Assembly: GCF_001907675.1 (NCBI RefSeq)
Contig: NZ_MPNT01000001.1
Span: 62,001 to 126,000 of the forward strand
From: Mycobacterium paraffinicum
GTDB lineage: Bacteria; Actinomycetota; Actinomycetes; Mycobacteriales; Mycobacteriaceae
Length of the DNA: 64,000 nucleotides
Direction of reading: 5' to 3'
A program made the position numbers and the translations under genes. How positions within the stretch are numbered: the first letter of the stretch is position 1; every line of letters begins with the position of its first letter. Below the pieces are notes generated by a model. The model did no database searches, was not told the origin of the DNA, and saw only the letters and a list, made by a program, of their open reading frames with translations. Shown here in pieces: positions 54,055 to 62,872 of this stretch.

Positions 54055-55550
54055 GCCAGCAACTCGCCGACCGCATCCGCGCGGTGCTCGCCCTCGACCC
54101 GCGGGCGCCCGCGATCGAGTACGAGGGCCGGTGGGTGGATTGGCAGGCATTGTCGGACGTCGCCGTCGCCATTCAAACGTGTTTGAGGTCAGCGAATTTG
54201 GGTCCGGGATCCCCGGTTGGGCTGGTGCTGCGCAATCATCCCGCGATGGTAGGGGCCATGCTTGGCGTCCTGCTGACCGGCGGTTGCGTGGTCACGATCA
54301 ACCCGTCACAGGGCGACGCCGGGCTCTGCGCGGACATCCGCGAGCTGCGGTTGCCCGCGGTGCTTGCCTTGCAGACCGACTGGGAACGCCCCGGAGTCGT
54401 CGACGCCGCGGTCGGGGCGCTGGGCGTTCGGGTATCGAATGACTCTGCCGGCGCCACCATTCTGGATGAGCTGGAATGTCCCGGACCCGGCCCGTTCCGT
54501 CCACCCGGCGACGGCGTGGCCGTAGAGATGCTGACGAGTGGCACTACCGGTCCCCCCAAGCGAATTCCGCTGTCTTACAGCTCCTTTGAGCACACCGTCG
54601 CGGCGGCAAGCGCACATTACAGTGTTGGCGCCGGGCATGGCTCGGAACTGAAACTACGTTCGGGCGTCGCCATCGTCTCGTCTCCGCTGGTGCATATGTC
54701 CGGGCTGTTCCGCACTCTGCTCAACATCTGCGAAGGAAGAAAGATCGCTCTCCTGGAGCGCTTCCGGGTTCCGGACTTTGTGGACTTGTTAGTCCGGCAC
54801 CGACCGAAGGCCGTGAGCCTGGTGCCGTCGGCGATGGCGATGGTGCTCGACGCGGGCGTGGATCCGGAGGCCTTCTCGAGCGTCGAGGTGGTGACCTCGG
54901 GCACCGCACACCTTCCAGTCGACGTGCAGACGAGGTTCGAGTGTCGCTACAGCGTCGCGGTGCTGCCGTCTTACGGGGCAACGGAATTCGCTGGCGGCGT
55001 GGCCGGCTGGAACCTCACCTTGCACCGGCAGTGGGCGACCGCCAAACGCGGAAGCGTGGGCCGCCCGCAGCGCGGGCGGGAGATCCGCGTCATGTCCCTC
55101 GAGGACGGCACGGAGATGCCGCGCGGTGAGCAGGGCCGCATCGAGGTGCGCACCAAGGGCGGGGACTGGGTGCGGACCACCGACCTCGGCCGGGTCGACG
55201 CCGACGGGTTTGTGTTCATCGACGGGCGTACCGACGACGTCATCATTCGCGGGGGTTTCAAGGTCAATCCGGCCGAAATCGTCGGGGTGCTCCGGAGCCA
55301 CCCGGCTGTGCGCGATGCCGGCGTGGCCGGCCTCCCCGACGAACGGCTCGGTCAGGTCCCGGTCGCGGCGGTCGAGCTTACCGACGGCGCCCGCGTCACG
55401 CCGGAGGAGCTGCTCGCCTACGTGCGTGAACGACTGAGCCGGTACTACGTCCCGGCCCGGGTGATCGTGGTCGAGGAGTTGCCCCGCACGCCGTCGCTCA
55501 AGGTCAGCCAACCCGCGCTGCGCGAACTCTTCGAAGGGACAGTAAGTTGA
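54051..55550 (+). CDS. AMP-dependent acyl-CoA synthetase
   Basis: A 499-residue ANL ligase. It has LTSGTTGPPKRIPL as the ATP-binding loop, SYGATEFAGG as the adenylate motif, and RTTDLGRVDADGFVFIDGRTDDVIIRGGFKVNPAEI as the hinge. The catalytic Lys lies in PRTPSLKVSQPAL. It is shorter than usual FadDs. The TTG start at 54051 overlaps the LLM stop by 4 nt; an open extension further upstream runs inside the LLM gene and is rejected. The tight coupling suggests ligation of the LLM product or its precursor. Confidence 0.9.
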   Translation: MSQQLADRIRAVLALDPRAPAIEYEGRWVDWQALSDVAVAIQTCLRSANLGPGSPVGLVLRNHPAMVGAMLGVLLTGGCVVTINPSQGDAGLCADIRELRLPAVLALQTDWERPGVVDAAVGALGVRVSNDSAGATILDELECPGPGPFRPPGDGVAVEMLTSGTTGPPKRIPLSYSSFEHTVAAASAHYSVGAGHGSELKLRSGVAIVSSPLVHMSGLFRTLLNICEGRKIALLERFRVPDFVDLLVRHRPKAVSLVPSAMAMVLDAGVDPEAFSSVEVVTSGTAHLPVDVQTRFECRYSVAVLPSYGATEFAGGVAGWNLTLHRQWATAKRGSVGRPQRGREIRVMSLEDGTEMPRGEQGRIEVRTKGGDWVRTTDLGRVDADGFVFIDGRTDDVIIRGGFKVNPAEIVGVLRSHPAVRDAGVAGLPDERLGQVPVAAVELTDGARVTPEELLAYVRERLSRYYVPARVIVVEELPRTPSLKVSQPALRELFEGTVS

Positions 55551-56713
55551 CGACCCGAGGTACGGCCACCATTGTCGGTGTGGCCGACGAGGTTTCGGCG
55601 ACCGGCGTGATCGATGTTCCCCTGCGCGAGCTCGAGGCGCGCGTCATCACCGCCGCCCTAGCCGATGCGGGCCTGTCGTTGCGCGACGTCGACGGTCTCT
55701 GCACCTGCACCGGCGGAACGCTGATGCATTCGGTTGAGCTGGCCGAGTACCTGGGGATAGCGCCGCGCTTCACCGACGCGACGCAGACCGGCGGCGCCAG
55801 CTACGGGTTGTACGTCGAGCACGCCGCCGCGGCAATCGCGGCCGGCGAGGCGGAGACGGTGGTGATCGTCTATGCGTCGACGCCGCGCGCCGCGCGCAAG
55901 CGGGGCGAAAAGGGACTCGGAATCTTCGCCACCCCCGAGCGGCTGGAATGGGAGACGCCGTTCGGGGTGATGCTCCCCATCAGCGCCTACGCCCTGGCGG
56001 CCAACCGACACATGGCGATATACGGGACGACGCCCGAACAGCTGGCGCGGATCGCCGTCGACACCCGGCGGTGGGCCGCGCTGAACGAGCGGGCTCACCT
56101 GCGCGAAGTGATCACCGTGCGCGACGTCCTGGACTCCGGCTTTCTTGCCGAACCGCTGCACCGGCTAGAGTGCTGCCTGGTCACCGACGGCGCTGCGGCA
56201 CTGGTGGTTACGAGCGCCGAGCGCGCCCGCGACCTGGCCAAGCCGCCGGCCTTCGTCCTGGGTGCGGCGTCGGCGGCCTCGCACGCGATGATCTCCCAGA
56301 TGCCCGACCTCACCGTCACCCCGGGGGCCGTCTCGGGGCCGGCCGCCTTCCGTGCCGCGGGCCTCACCCCGGCTGACATCGACGTGGTCGAGCTCTACGA
56401 CTCGTTCACCATCACCGTGCTGCTGGCGCTCGAAGACCTTGGCTTTTGCAGCAAGGGCGAAGGCGGTCCGTTCGTCGCGGACGGCGCATTGGGACCTGGA
56501 GGTACGCTGCCCGGTCAGACCTCCGGCGGCGGAATCGCCTACACCCACCCCGGGGCGTTCGGGGCCTTCCTGCTCGTCGAGGCCACGCGCCAGTTGCGCG
56601 GCGAATGCGGCGAACGCCAGGTGCCAGAGGCGAAAACCGCTGTCGCACACGGCACCGGCGGGGTGCTCTCGGCGACATCGACGGTGATTCTGGGAACGGA
56701 GGCCACGCCATGA
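55547..56713 (+). CDS. Thiolase-fold lipid-transfer-like protein without nucleophile Cys (probable aldolase subunit)
   Basis: A 388-residue SCP-x/Ltp-type thiolase homologue. Where thiolases have the nucleophilic Cys the sequence is TQTGGASYG. The C-terminal box reads QTSGGGIAYTHPGAFG, which keeps His-Pro but no Cys. VVELYDSFTITVLLALEDLGFCSKGEGG is the Ltp2-type Tyr segment. With the next gene (DUF35) it forms a second thiolase-like/DUF35 pair, matching the Ltp2-ChsH2 retro-aldolase arrangement. TTG start overlaps the ligase stop by 4 nt. Confidence 0.82.
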   Translation: MTTRGTATIVGVADEVSATGVIDVPLRELEARVITAALADAGLSLRDVDGLCTCTGGTLMHSVELAEYLGIAPRFTDATQTGGASYGLYVEHAAAAIAAGEAETVVIVYASTPRAARKRGEKGLGIFATPERLEWETPFGVMLPISAYALAANRHMAIYGTTPEQLARIAVDTRRWAALNERAHLREVITVRDVLDSGFLAEPLHRLECCLVTDGAAALVVTSAERARDLAKPPAFVLGAASAASHAMISQMPDLTVTPGAVSGPAAFRAAGLTPADIDVVELYDSFTITVLLALEDLGFCSKGEGGPFVADGALGPGGTLPGQTSGGGIAYTHPGAFGAFLLVEATRQLRGECGERQVPEAKTAVAHGTGGVLSATSTVILGTEATP

Positions 56714-57105
56714 GCGAAACCGTCCCCGTTCCCGCGCCCGGCCCGGCGTCCGCCCCTTTCTGGGACGCTACCCGGCGTCGTGAGTTGACCATCCAACGAT
56801 GCGAGTCGTGCGCGCGGCACGTCTGGTACCCACGGTTCGTCTGCCCGCACTGCGGCGGGTCGTCGCTGGTGTGGGAGAAGGTGAGCGGCGACGGGGTCGT
56901 CTACGCGGTCAGCGTGCACCACCGCGCCGCGCTCCCCGCCCTCGCCGACAAGGTGCCGTATTCGGTGGTGCTCGTCGATCTGGACGAAGGCGTCCGCATG
57001 ATGTCGAATGTGTTCGGCCCCCCTCCCGCGGTCGGTGACCGCGTCACAGTGGCATGGGTGCCGCTTGAGGACGGCCGCAACCTCGCTGTCTTCGAACCGA
57101 AGTGA
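56710..57105 (+). CDS. DUF35 zinc-ribbon/OB-fold protein
   Basis: A 131-residue DUF35 protein. The N-terminal zinc ribbon has four Cys in two CxxC pairs (RCESCARHVWYPRFVCPHCGG), followed by an OB fold (GDGVVYAVSVHHR...). Overlaps the thiolase-like stop (ATGA) and the next NTF2-like start (GTGA), so stoichiometric coexpression with its partner is expected. The longer frame upstream lies inside the thiolase-like gene. Confidence 0.9.
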   Translation: MSETVPVPAPGPASAPFWDATRRRELTIQRCESCARHVWYPRFVCPHCGGSSLVWEKVSGDGVVYAVSVHHRAALPALADKVPYSVVLVDLDEGVRMMSNVFGPPPAVGDRVTVAWVPLEDGRNLAVFEPK

Positions 57106-57500
57106 CTCCCGACACCGCGCTGCGGCGCACCCGCGAAGAGCTCGTGCTGCGGCACGTCGCCGCCGAGAACGCGCACGACCTGGAGGCGGCGATGGCCACG
57201 TTCACCCATCCCCGCTACGAGATCATCCCTACGGGCACCGTTTTCGACGGCGGCGAGGCGGTCCGGGCAATGTTGTTGCAGCAGTGGGCGGATCTCCCCA
57301 TGCTGCAGTACTCCGCCGAGGCGCTCTATCACGGGGAGGACGGGCTTGTCGTTGAGACCCGAACCACGGTGCCCGGCACGCCGCTCGACATGTTGAGCGT
57401 CAACCTCTTCGGCTTCCGCGGGCCGGACCTGGTCCTCGAACGTTGCTATTTCGACCGGATGCTGCTCGCCGAACAGCTCGAGTTGATCCGCACGCCTTAG
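57102..57500 (+). CDS. SnoaL/NTF2-like protein
   Basis: A 132-residue compact NTF2-fold protein (LRHVAAENAHDLEAAMATFTHPRYEIIPTGTVFDGGEAVRAML). Such proteins often act as isomerases, dehydratases or hydrolases on polyketide- or steroid-like rings. Last gene of the LLM-ligase-aldolase operon, with a GTGA overlap. It is unrelated in detail to the larger NTF2-like protein at 47538. Confidence 0.85.
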   Translation: MTPDTALRRTREELVLRHVAAENAHDLEAAMATFTHPRYEIIPTGTVFDGGEAVRAMLLQQWADLPMLQYSAEALYHGEDGLVVETRTTVPGTPLDMLSVNLFGFRGPDLVLERCYFDRMLLAEQLELIRTP

Positions 57501-57580
57501 CCGTCTACAGCGTCACAGACCGCCTGGACTCGTGCGGGGACGTCGCGGGGCCGCAGACCATAACGCCCAACGTTGTCCGG

Positions 57581-58855
57581 TCAGCGGCCAGCGGTTTCGG
57601 TGAGCGCCTCGCCGGAGATTCGTGCGCCGAAGCGTGGCACGGTGACGAGGTCGCTGCCGTGTGCCTCGTTGACGGCACGCTGCAGCGGTACCAGCAGCGG
57701 CACGAAGAGGAGTTGGTCGGCAACCATCGGCGTCAGCAGCCGGTTGTGCACGAAGCCGAATGAGCTCTTGCTGACGGGGTCGGCCCAGCCGATGGTGCCG
57801 CCCAGACCGGCATGCCCAAAGCCCCGCAGCAGGCCCGGCACCGGTGATCCGTGGTAGCCCTGGTGGAATGACATCGGGAAGAAGACGTTGAGGTCCGGCC
57901 GAAAGCTGCGCCTGCCCGTCAGCGACGCCACCAATTCCTCTGAGAGGAATCGCTGCCCGTCGATACGTCCTCCGTTGGTGAGCGCCCCGTACATCTTGGC
58001 CAGCCCCCGTGCGGTCACCACCGCGTTCACCGCGGGGATCTCGCTGTCCAGCAGCGCCATGTCGCCCTGCACCAGCGAGGTGATACCGGGTACGTAGGTC
58101 GCGCCGAGCGGGCCGGGAACCGGCAGTCTGGCCATCAGCGAGATCAGCCGGCCGAGTACCGGACCGCCCGAGAAGCGTTGCGGGAACAGGGTCTGCGCGG
58201 CCTTCGTGGGCGCGTCGGCCGGTGGACGCCCCAGATGGATACCGTCGGTGTCCAGTGGCCCCGCAATCTCCGTGCGGAACAACTCGCGCATGCCCTTGCC
58301 GGTGATCGCGCGGGCCAATCCGGATGCCAACCATCCGAACGTGAACGCGTGATACGCCGCCCGGCCCGCGTGGCGGTCAACCGGCGCCGCGGCCAGCCGC
58401 TCTTCCATGAACCGGTGATCGAGCAACTGCTCGGTGGTGATGGTCCCGAGCCGGGACAGGCCCGTCGTGTGACGCATCATGTCGCGCACGGCGATGTCGG
58501 ACTTGCCGTTGGCGCCGAATTCGGGCCAGTACTGCGCGATGGGGGCGTCGTAGGAAAGCAGCCCCCGGTCGGCGAGCCGGTGCAGGACCGTTGATGCCAC
58601 CCCCTTGCCGGCGGAGAAGACCATTGCGCCGGCGTCCGCGGTCCAGGGCACCGTGCCCTCGCGATCCGACCAGCCGGTCCACACGTCGACGACGGGCTCC
58701 CCATCGACATAGACGCACAACGCCCCACCGCCATACCGTGGGCCGGGAAACAGCTTGGCAAACGTCTTGACTGCGCAGGCAAATCGGGGGTCGGCGGCAC
58801 CGTGCACGTGGGTGGGCAGCCCGTCACCGGGTTGCAGGGCTGGTCGCTCGGGCAT
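57581..58855 (-). CDS. Serine hydrolase of the beta-lactamase/EstB family
   Basis: A 424-residue class-C-beta-lactamase-fold esterase. The nucleophile motif SxxK is S81-AG-K84 (VFSAGKGV), with HTTGL nearby and YHAFTFGWLASG as the Tyr motif. These proteins are mostly esterases; cleavage of an ester or lactone substrate of the pathway is plausible. ATG 58855 is preferred to an in-frame TTG at 58876 because GAGGAG lies upstream of the ATG. Divergent from the E1 dehydrogenase operon across the second shared operator. Confidence 0.9.
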   Translation of the reverse strand: MPERPALQPGDGLPTHVHGAADPRFACAVKTFAKLFPGPRYGGGALCVYVDGEPVVDVWTGWSDREGTVPWTADAGAMVFSAGKGVASTVLHRLADRGLLSYDAPIAQYWPEFGANGKSDIAVRDMMRHTTGLSRLGTITTEQLLDHRFMEERLAAAPVDRHAGRAAYHAFTFGWLASGLARAITGKGMRELFRTEIAGPLDTDGIHLGRPPADAPTKAAQTLFPQRFSGGPVLGRLISLMARLPVPGPLGATYVPGITSLVQGDMALLDSEIPAVNAVVTARGLAKMYGALTNGGRIDGQRFLSEELVASLTGRRSFRPDLNVFFPMSFHQGYHGSPVPGLLRGFGHAGLGGTIGWADPVSKSSFGFVHNRLLTPMVADQLLFVPLLVPLQRAVNEAHGSDLVTVPRFGARISGEALTETAGR

Positions 58856-58898
58856 GGTGGTCGAAGTTCTCCTCAACTGGCGTCTGAGCCGGCATCGA

Positions 58899-58919
58899 AC
58901 GACTGAACAAATATCGTCA
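58899..58919 (+). promoter_or_regulatory. Shared operator element, copy 2
   Basis: The 21 bases ACGACTGAACAAATATCGTC plus A match the element at 52900-52920 (minus strand) at 19 positions. The element lies 44 nt upstream of the esterase start and 50 nt upstream of the E1 gene, where it could control both. It is followed by an AT-rich patch (ATATTGTATTGTATG) likely to contain a -10 region. Confidence 0.7.
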
Positions 58920-58968
58920 TATTGTATTGTATGCTCGTCGGCGGAGTGCGCATCGCAAAGGAGGGGTG

Positions 58969-60987
58969 ATGGCCACGCAGGTAGACATGGGAACGCGGGC
59001 CCTGAGCAGCAACCGTGCGGTCGAGTTGTACCGCCTCATGAGCAAGGTGCACCACAGCGACCAGCGCATCCGAAAAGGGCTGTCTTCCGGTGAAATCGCG
59101 ATGAGCTACTGGCCGGTGGACGGCCAGGAGGCGATGTCGGCCGGAGCAGCTCTCGCCCTGTCGAGCACCGACCAACTGGTCACCACCTATCGCGGACTCG
59201 GCGACGTGGTGGCCAAGGGCATCGGCCTATCCGGCTACTTCGCCGAGATCTTGGGCCGCGGCACCGGCCTGTCGAAGGGCAAGGCCGGCGCCATGGGCAT
59301 CTACGACCCCGACCACGGCATCGCCTGGACCACCGGCATCGTGGGTGCCGGCCCGCTGATCGCGAACGGGATCGCATTGGCGGAGGCCATCAAGGGCAGC
59401 GACCGCGTGGTGCTGGTGAGCTTCGGCGACGGGGCGACCAGCATCGGCTACGTCCACGAGGCCATGAACATGGCGGCGCTGTGGGCGCTTCCGGTGGTGT
59501 TCTTCTGCCAGAACAACGCGTGGGCCGAATGCACGCCGGTGGCCGGCTACACCCGCACGGCGCGATTGTCCGACCGGGCCGCGGGCTACGCGATGCCCGG
59601 TGTCACGGTCGACGGCACGGACCCGCATGCGGTGTACCGGGCAGTGGCCGAGGCGGCCGAGCGGGCCCGCTCGGGGGCCGGGCCGTCGTTCGTCGAAGCC
59701 GTCGCCTACCGCCTGCAAGGGCACTACTTCGGCGACCAGATGCCGTACGCCGATCCGGACGAACTGGCCGCCAAGCGCGCCGACCCGCCCTTCGCCCGGT
59801 ATCGGCGGCGGCTCGTCGACGAAGGCCTGGCCGACGAGGCCGATCTCGACCGCATCGATGTGGAGCTGGTTGCCGAGATCGACGCGGCCTTCGCCGCCGC
59901 GCGCGACGCCGACCCCCCCGATGCCGATGAACTGACCCGCGACGTGTTCGCCGGGCATGCCATCGAGATCGCGTCACCGGTGACAGAGCGGGCCGCGATT
60001 CCTAAAGGGGAAACGGAGACCCTCGGCCTCGTGCAGGCGATTCACCGCACGCTCGACCGCGCGATGGCGGCCGACGATTCGGTCGTGCTCCTCGGCGAGG
60101 ACATCGCCGACCCGTCGGGCGGCATGTTCAAGATCACCGCCGGGCTGTCGACGAAGTACGGCGCCCACCGGGTGCGTGACACTCCGATCGCCGAGTCTTC
60201 GATCATCGGCGCCGCGGTGGGTGCGGCCTTGGGCGGGCTGCGGCCGGTTGCGGAGCTGATGTTCATGGACTTCCTCGCCGTGGCCATGGACCAGATCGCC
60301 AACCATGCCGCCAAGATCCGGTACATGTCCGGCGGCCGCACGGGCGCCCCGGTCGTCATCCGCGCCATGGTCGGCACGGCGGCCGGCCCGCAGCACTCCC
60401 AGGCCTTCGAGGCCTGGGCGATGCACACACCGGGCATCAAGGTCGTGTGGCCCAGCACCGCCGCCGACGCCGTCGGGTTGCTCAACGCCTGCCTGGCAGA
60501 GCAAGACCCGTGCCTGTTCATTGAGTCGATGAAGCTCTATTACGGCGGCGGCAAGGGACCCGTGCCCACGGCCGACTACGTGATCCCGCTCGGCCAGGCC
60601 GACGTCAAACGCGCCGGCACCGACGTCACGATCTGCACCTACGGCAGCCTGGTGCACGCCGCGCTCGGCGCCGCTGAACAGCTTGCCGCACAAGGTATTT
60701 CGACGGAGGTAGTCGACCTGCGCACGCTGGTGCCGTTGGATCTGGCCACCGTCCTTGAATCCGTCCGCAAGACCCGTCGCCTGGTCGTCGCCCACGAGTC
60801 CGTCGGATTCTGCGGCCCGGGAGCCGAAATCGCCGCGGCCGTTGGAACGGAACTTTTCGGCGTGCTGGCGAGCCCGATCCAACGCGTGGCCGGCACCTAC
60901 ACACCCGTCCCGCGGGCGGCGACACTGGAAGCCGCCTGCCGCCCCGACGCCGCGCGACTCGTCGAAGCCGTCAGGAGGATCGTGTGA
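58969..60987 (+). CDS. Fused alpha-beta E1 component of a 2-oxoacid dehydrogenase
   Basis: A 672-residue thiamine-diphosphate enzyme combining E1-alpha (about 1-340) and E1-beta (about 345-672) of the branched-chain/acetoin type in one chain. The ThDP motif runs from GDG at 153-155 to NN at 182-183. The beta half has LLGEDIADPSGGMFKITAGL, RVRDTPIAESSIIGAAVGAA and the C-terminal VVAHESVGFCGPGAEIAA. AGGAGGGG sits just before the ATG. It should decarboxylate a 2-oxoacid and transfer the acyl group to the lipoyl protein encoded next. Confidence 0.93.
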   Translation: MATQVDMGTRALSSNRAVELYRLMSKVHHSDQRIRKGLSSGEIAMSYWPVDGQEAMSAGAALALSSTDQLVTTYRGLGDVVAKGIGLSGYFAEILGRGTGLSKGKAGAMGIYDPDHGIAWTTGIVGAGPLIANGIALAEAIKGSDRVVLVSFGDGATSIGYVHEAMNMAALWALPVVFFCQNNAWAECTPVAGYTRTARLSDRAAGYAMPGVTVDGTDPHAVYRAVAEAAERARSGAGPSFVEAVAYRLQGHYFGDQMPYADPDELAAKRADPPFARYRRRLVDEGLADEADLDRIDVELVAEIDAAFAAARDADPPDADELTRDVFAGHAIEIASPVTERAAIPKGETETLGLVQAIHRTLDRAMAADDSVVLLGEDIADPSGGMFKITAGLSTKYGAHRVRDTPIAESSIIGAAVGAALGGLRPVAELMFMDFLAVAMDQIANHAAKIRYMSGGRTGAPVVIRAMVGTAAGPQHSQAFEAWAMHTPGIKVVWPSTAADAVGLLNACLAEQDPCLFIESMKLYYGGGKGPVPTADYVIPLGQADVKRAGTDVTICTYGSLVHAALGAAEQLAAQGISTEVVDLRTLVPLDLATVLESVRKTRRLVVAHESVGFCGPGAEIAAAVGTELFGVLASPIQRVAGTYTPVPRAATLEAACRPDAARLVEAVRRIV

Positions 60988-61217
60988 CGGAGGTGCGGAT
61001 GCCCAAGCCGGGCGACGCGATCACCGAGGCGGAGGTGACCGATATCTACGTGGCGGACGGCGCCCACGTCTGCGAAGGGGATGCGCTCTACCAGATCGCC
61101 ACCGACAAGGTCGAGATGGACATCGAGGCGCCGGCCAGTGGCATCGTCACATGGAAGGTCAGCGCTGGGGCAAGCTATGCCGTCGGCGAACTGCTCGCCG
61201 TGATCGAGGCGCGGTGA
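60984..61217 (+). CDS. Stand-alone lipoyl-carrier protein
   Basis: A 77-residue protein that is only a lipoyl domain. The lipoylated lysine is K42 in ATDKVEMDIEAPASG, and the hallmark second glycine turn follows. There is no peripheral-subunit-binding or acyltransferase domain, so this is an E2 reduced to its swinging arm. GTG start overlaps the E1 stop by 4 nt and its stop overlaps the next enoyl-CoA hydratase start. Acyl transfer would need an E2 catalytic core in trans. Confidence 0.92.
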   Translation: MTEVRMPKPGDAITEAEVTDIYVADGAHVCEGDALYQIATDKVEMDIEAPASGIVTWKVSAGASYAVGELLAVIEAR

Positions 61218-62065
61218 ACGCGCTACCGGATTCCGTCGACGTCGACCTCTGTGCCTCAGAGCTCGAAGGCACGATCGACGGCGACACCCTGACCGTCACC
61301 ATCAAGCGACCGGAGAAGAAGAACGCCCTCACCGCGGACGGCTATCACGGGATCAAACGGGCAGCGATGATCGTTGCCGACGAACCCGACCTGAACTTCC
61401 TGGTTATCACCGGGACGGGCGACGTGTTCTGCGCGGGCGGCGACATGAACGCGGTGCAGAATCCGGATCGCAGGTGGGACGCGTTCACCGAGTCCTACGA
61501 CGGAACACCGTTCGAAACGCTGGGCAAGATACCGAAACTCGTCGTTTGCGCCGTCAACGGCATCGCCATGGGTGGCGGCTTGGTAATGACATTGTTTGCC
61601 GACCTCGTCGTCGCCTCCCACCGCGCCCGGTTCCGGGTCCCGGACCTTACCCGCGGCGTGTATGAGGCGTTCGTCGCCGCCCGCCTGCCGCAGAGGCTGG
61701 GCACCCTGCGCGCCAATCACCTGCTCTACGGCAATGATTGGGTCGATGCGACCGAAGCCGAGCGTCTCGGGCTGGTCGGCAAGGTCGTTGCGCACGACGC
61801 CCTGCGGTCGGAGGTCGACGCATTGCTTGAAAGGGTCCGAAAGACGGGCCCCGCCGCGCGCGCGGCCGTCAAACGCGAAATGGCGCGCGCGCTACCGCAA
61901 GTCGACGTGACGGGCTACTGGTCCTCAATGGGAACCGCCGAACAGATCGAGGCGTTCACTGCCTTCCTGCAGAAGCGATCTCCGGATTGGGCGGTCAGCC
62001 GCGATCGAGACGCGTTCGTCCAGACCAGACGATCGGCGTGGCTGGCGCCGCAAGAGGACGGCTGA
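61214..62065 (+). CDS. Enoyl-CoA hydratase/isomerase family protein (1 of 3)
   Basis: Crotonase-fold protein of 283 residues from GTG 61214. It has TIKRPEKKNALTADGYHGIK, oxyanion loop FCAGGDMNAV and CAVNGIAMGGGLVMTLFADLV. In the catalytic region (RFRVPDLTRGVYEAFVAARLP) the first acid is Asp and a Glu is near the second position. The frame runs far upstream inside the E1 gene and is cut back to the GTGA overlap with the lipoyl gene. First of three tandem crotonase-fold genes. Confidence 0.88.
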   Translation: MNALPDSVDVDLCASELEGTIDGDTLTVTIKRPEKKNALTADGYHGIKRAAMIVADEPDLNFLVITGTGDVFCAGGDMNAVQNPDRRWDAFTESYDGTPFETLGKIPKLVVCAVNGIAMGGGLVMTLFADLVVASHRARFRVPDLTRGVYEAFVAARLPQRLGTLRANHLLYGNDWVDATEAERLGLVGKVVAHDALRSEVDALLERVRKTGPAARAAVKREMARALPQVDVTGYWSSMGTAEQIEAFTAFLQKRSPDWAVSRDRDAFVQTRRSAWLAPQEDG

Positions 62066-62071
62066 CGGCCC

Positions 62072-62872
62072 ATGACCGAACTACCGCAGGGCACGCGGGA
62101 ACTGACCGGCTGCGACGAGATCCTCGTGGCCGCCGACGGTCCAGTCCGGGTCGTGACGCTGAACAATCCCGACGACGCCAATGCAGTCAACAACAGGATG
62201 CACACGGCATTTACGAGATTGTGGGCAACCCTGGCCGAGGATCCGGACGCGCGGGCGGTGCTGATCACCGGCACGGGCGACTACTTCTCCGCCGGCGGAA
62301 ACCTCGTGGAGTGGTTGGAAACCCACGTAAACAACCCCGTCACGCGGCGCGCCGGCATGCGCGACGCCCGCCGCATCGTGCGCGACATGATCGACTTTCC
62401 CCTGCCCGTCGTCGCGGCCGTCAACGGGCCCGCGGTCGGGTTCGGGTGCAGCATCGCAGTGTTGTGCGACATCGTCCTGATGTCCGATCGCGCGTTCTTC
62501 GCCGACACTCACGTCGCCAGCGGCCTGGTCGCCGGCGACGGCGGATCTGTGCTGTGGCCGCTGTTGATGAGCCTGCTGAAGGCAAAGGAGTATCTGATGC
62601 TCGGCGAACGCATCAAGGCCGACAAGGCGGTCGAGTTGGGCTTGGCCAACCGGGTCGTGCCGCACGCGGAGATCAAGCAGGAAGGGCTGTCTATTGCCCA
62701 CCGCCTCGCCGCATTGCCACCCCGGGCGGTGCAGGACACCAAGCGGACGCTGAACTTGCACGCCCAGCGCGCGATCACCGGCATCCTCGAATACGGGATC
62801 TCGGCCGAGACGGAGTGTTTCACCACACCCGAACACCGGGCCGCCATCGACAAGTTCCTTGGCCGCCAGTGA
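62072..62872 (+). CDS. Enoyl-CoA hydratase/isomerase family protein (2 of 3)
   Basis: A 266-residue crotonase-fold protein (TLNNPDDANAVNNRMH, oxyanion loop FSAGGNLVEW, AAVNGPAVGFGCSIAVLCD). The catalytic segment FADTHVASGLVAGDGGSVLWP has His/Val where the first Glu is expected and Asp at the second, a pattern seen in sterol-associated EchA19-type proteins. Six nt after the preceding gene, and its stop overlaps the next GTG. Confidence 0.88.
   Translation: MTELPQGTRELTGCDEILVAADGPVRVVTLNNPDDANAVNNRMHTAFTRLWATLAEDPDARAVLITGTGDYFSAGGNLVEWLETHVNNPVTRRAGMRDARRIVRDMIDFPLPVVAAVNGPAVGFGCSIAVLCDIVLMSDRAFFADTHVASGLVAGDGGSVLWPLLMSLLKAKEYLMLGERIKADKAVELGLANRVVPHAEIKQEGLSIAHRLAALPPRAVQDTKRTLNLHAQRAITGILEYGISAETECFTTPEHRAAIDKFLGRQ

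Noticed and set aside
60755..61213. Upstream extension of the first tandem enoyl-CoA hydratase
   Set aside because: It lies inside the E1 and lipoyl genes; the GTGA overlap gives the real start.
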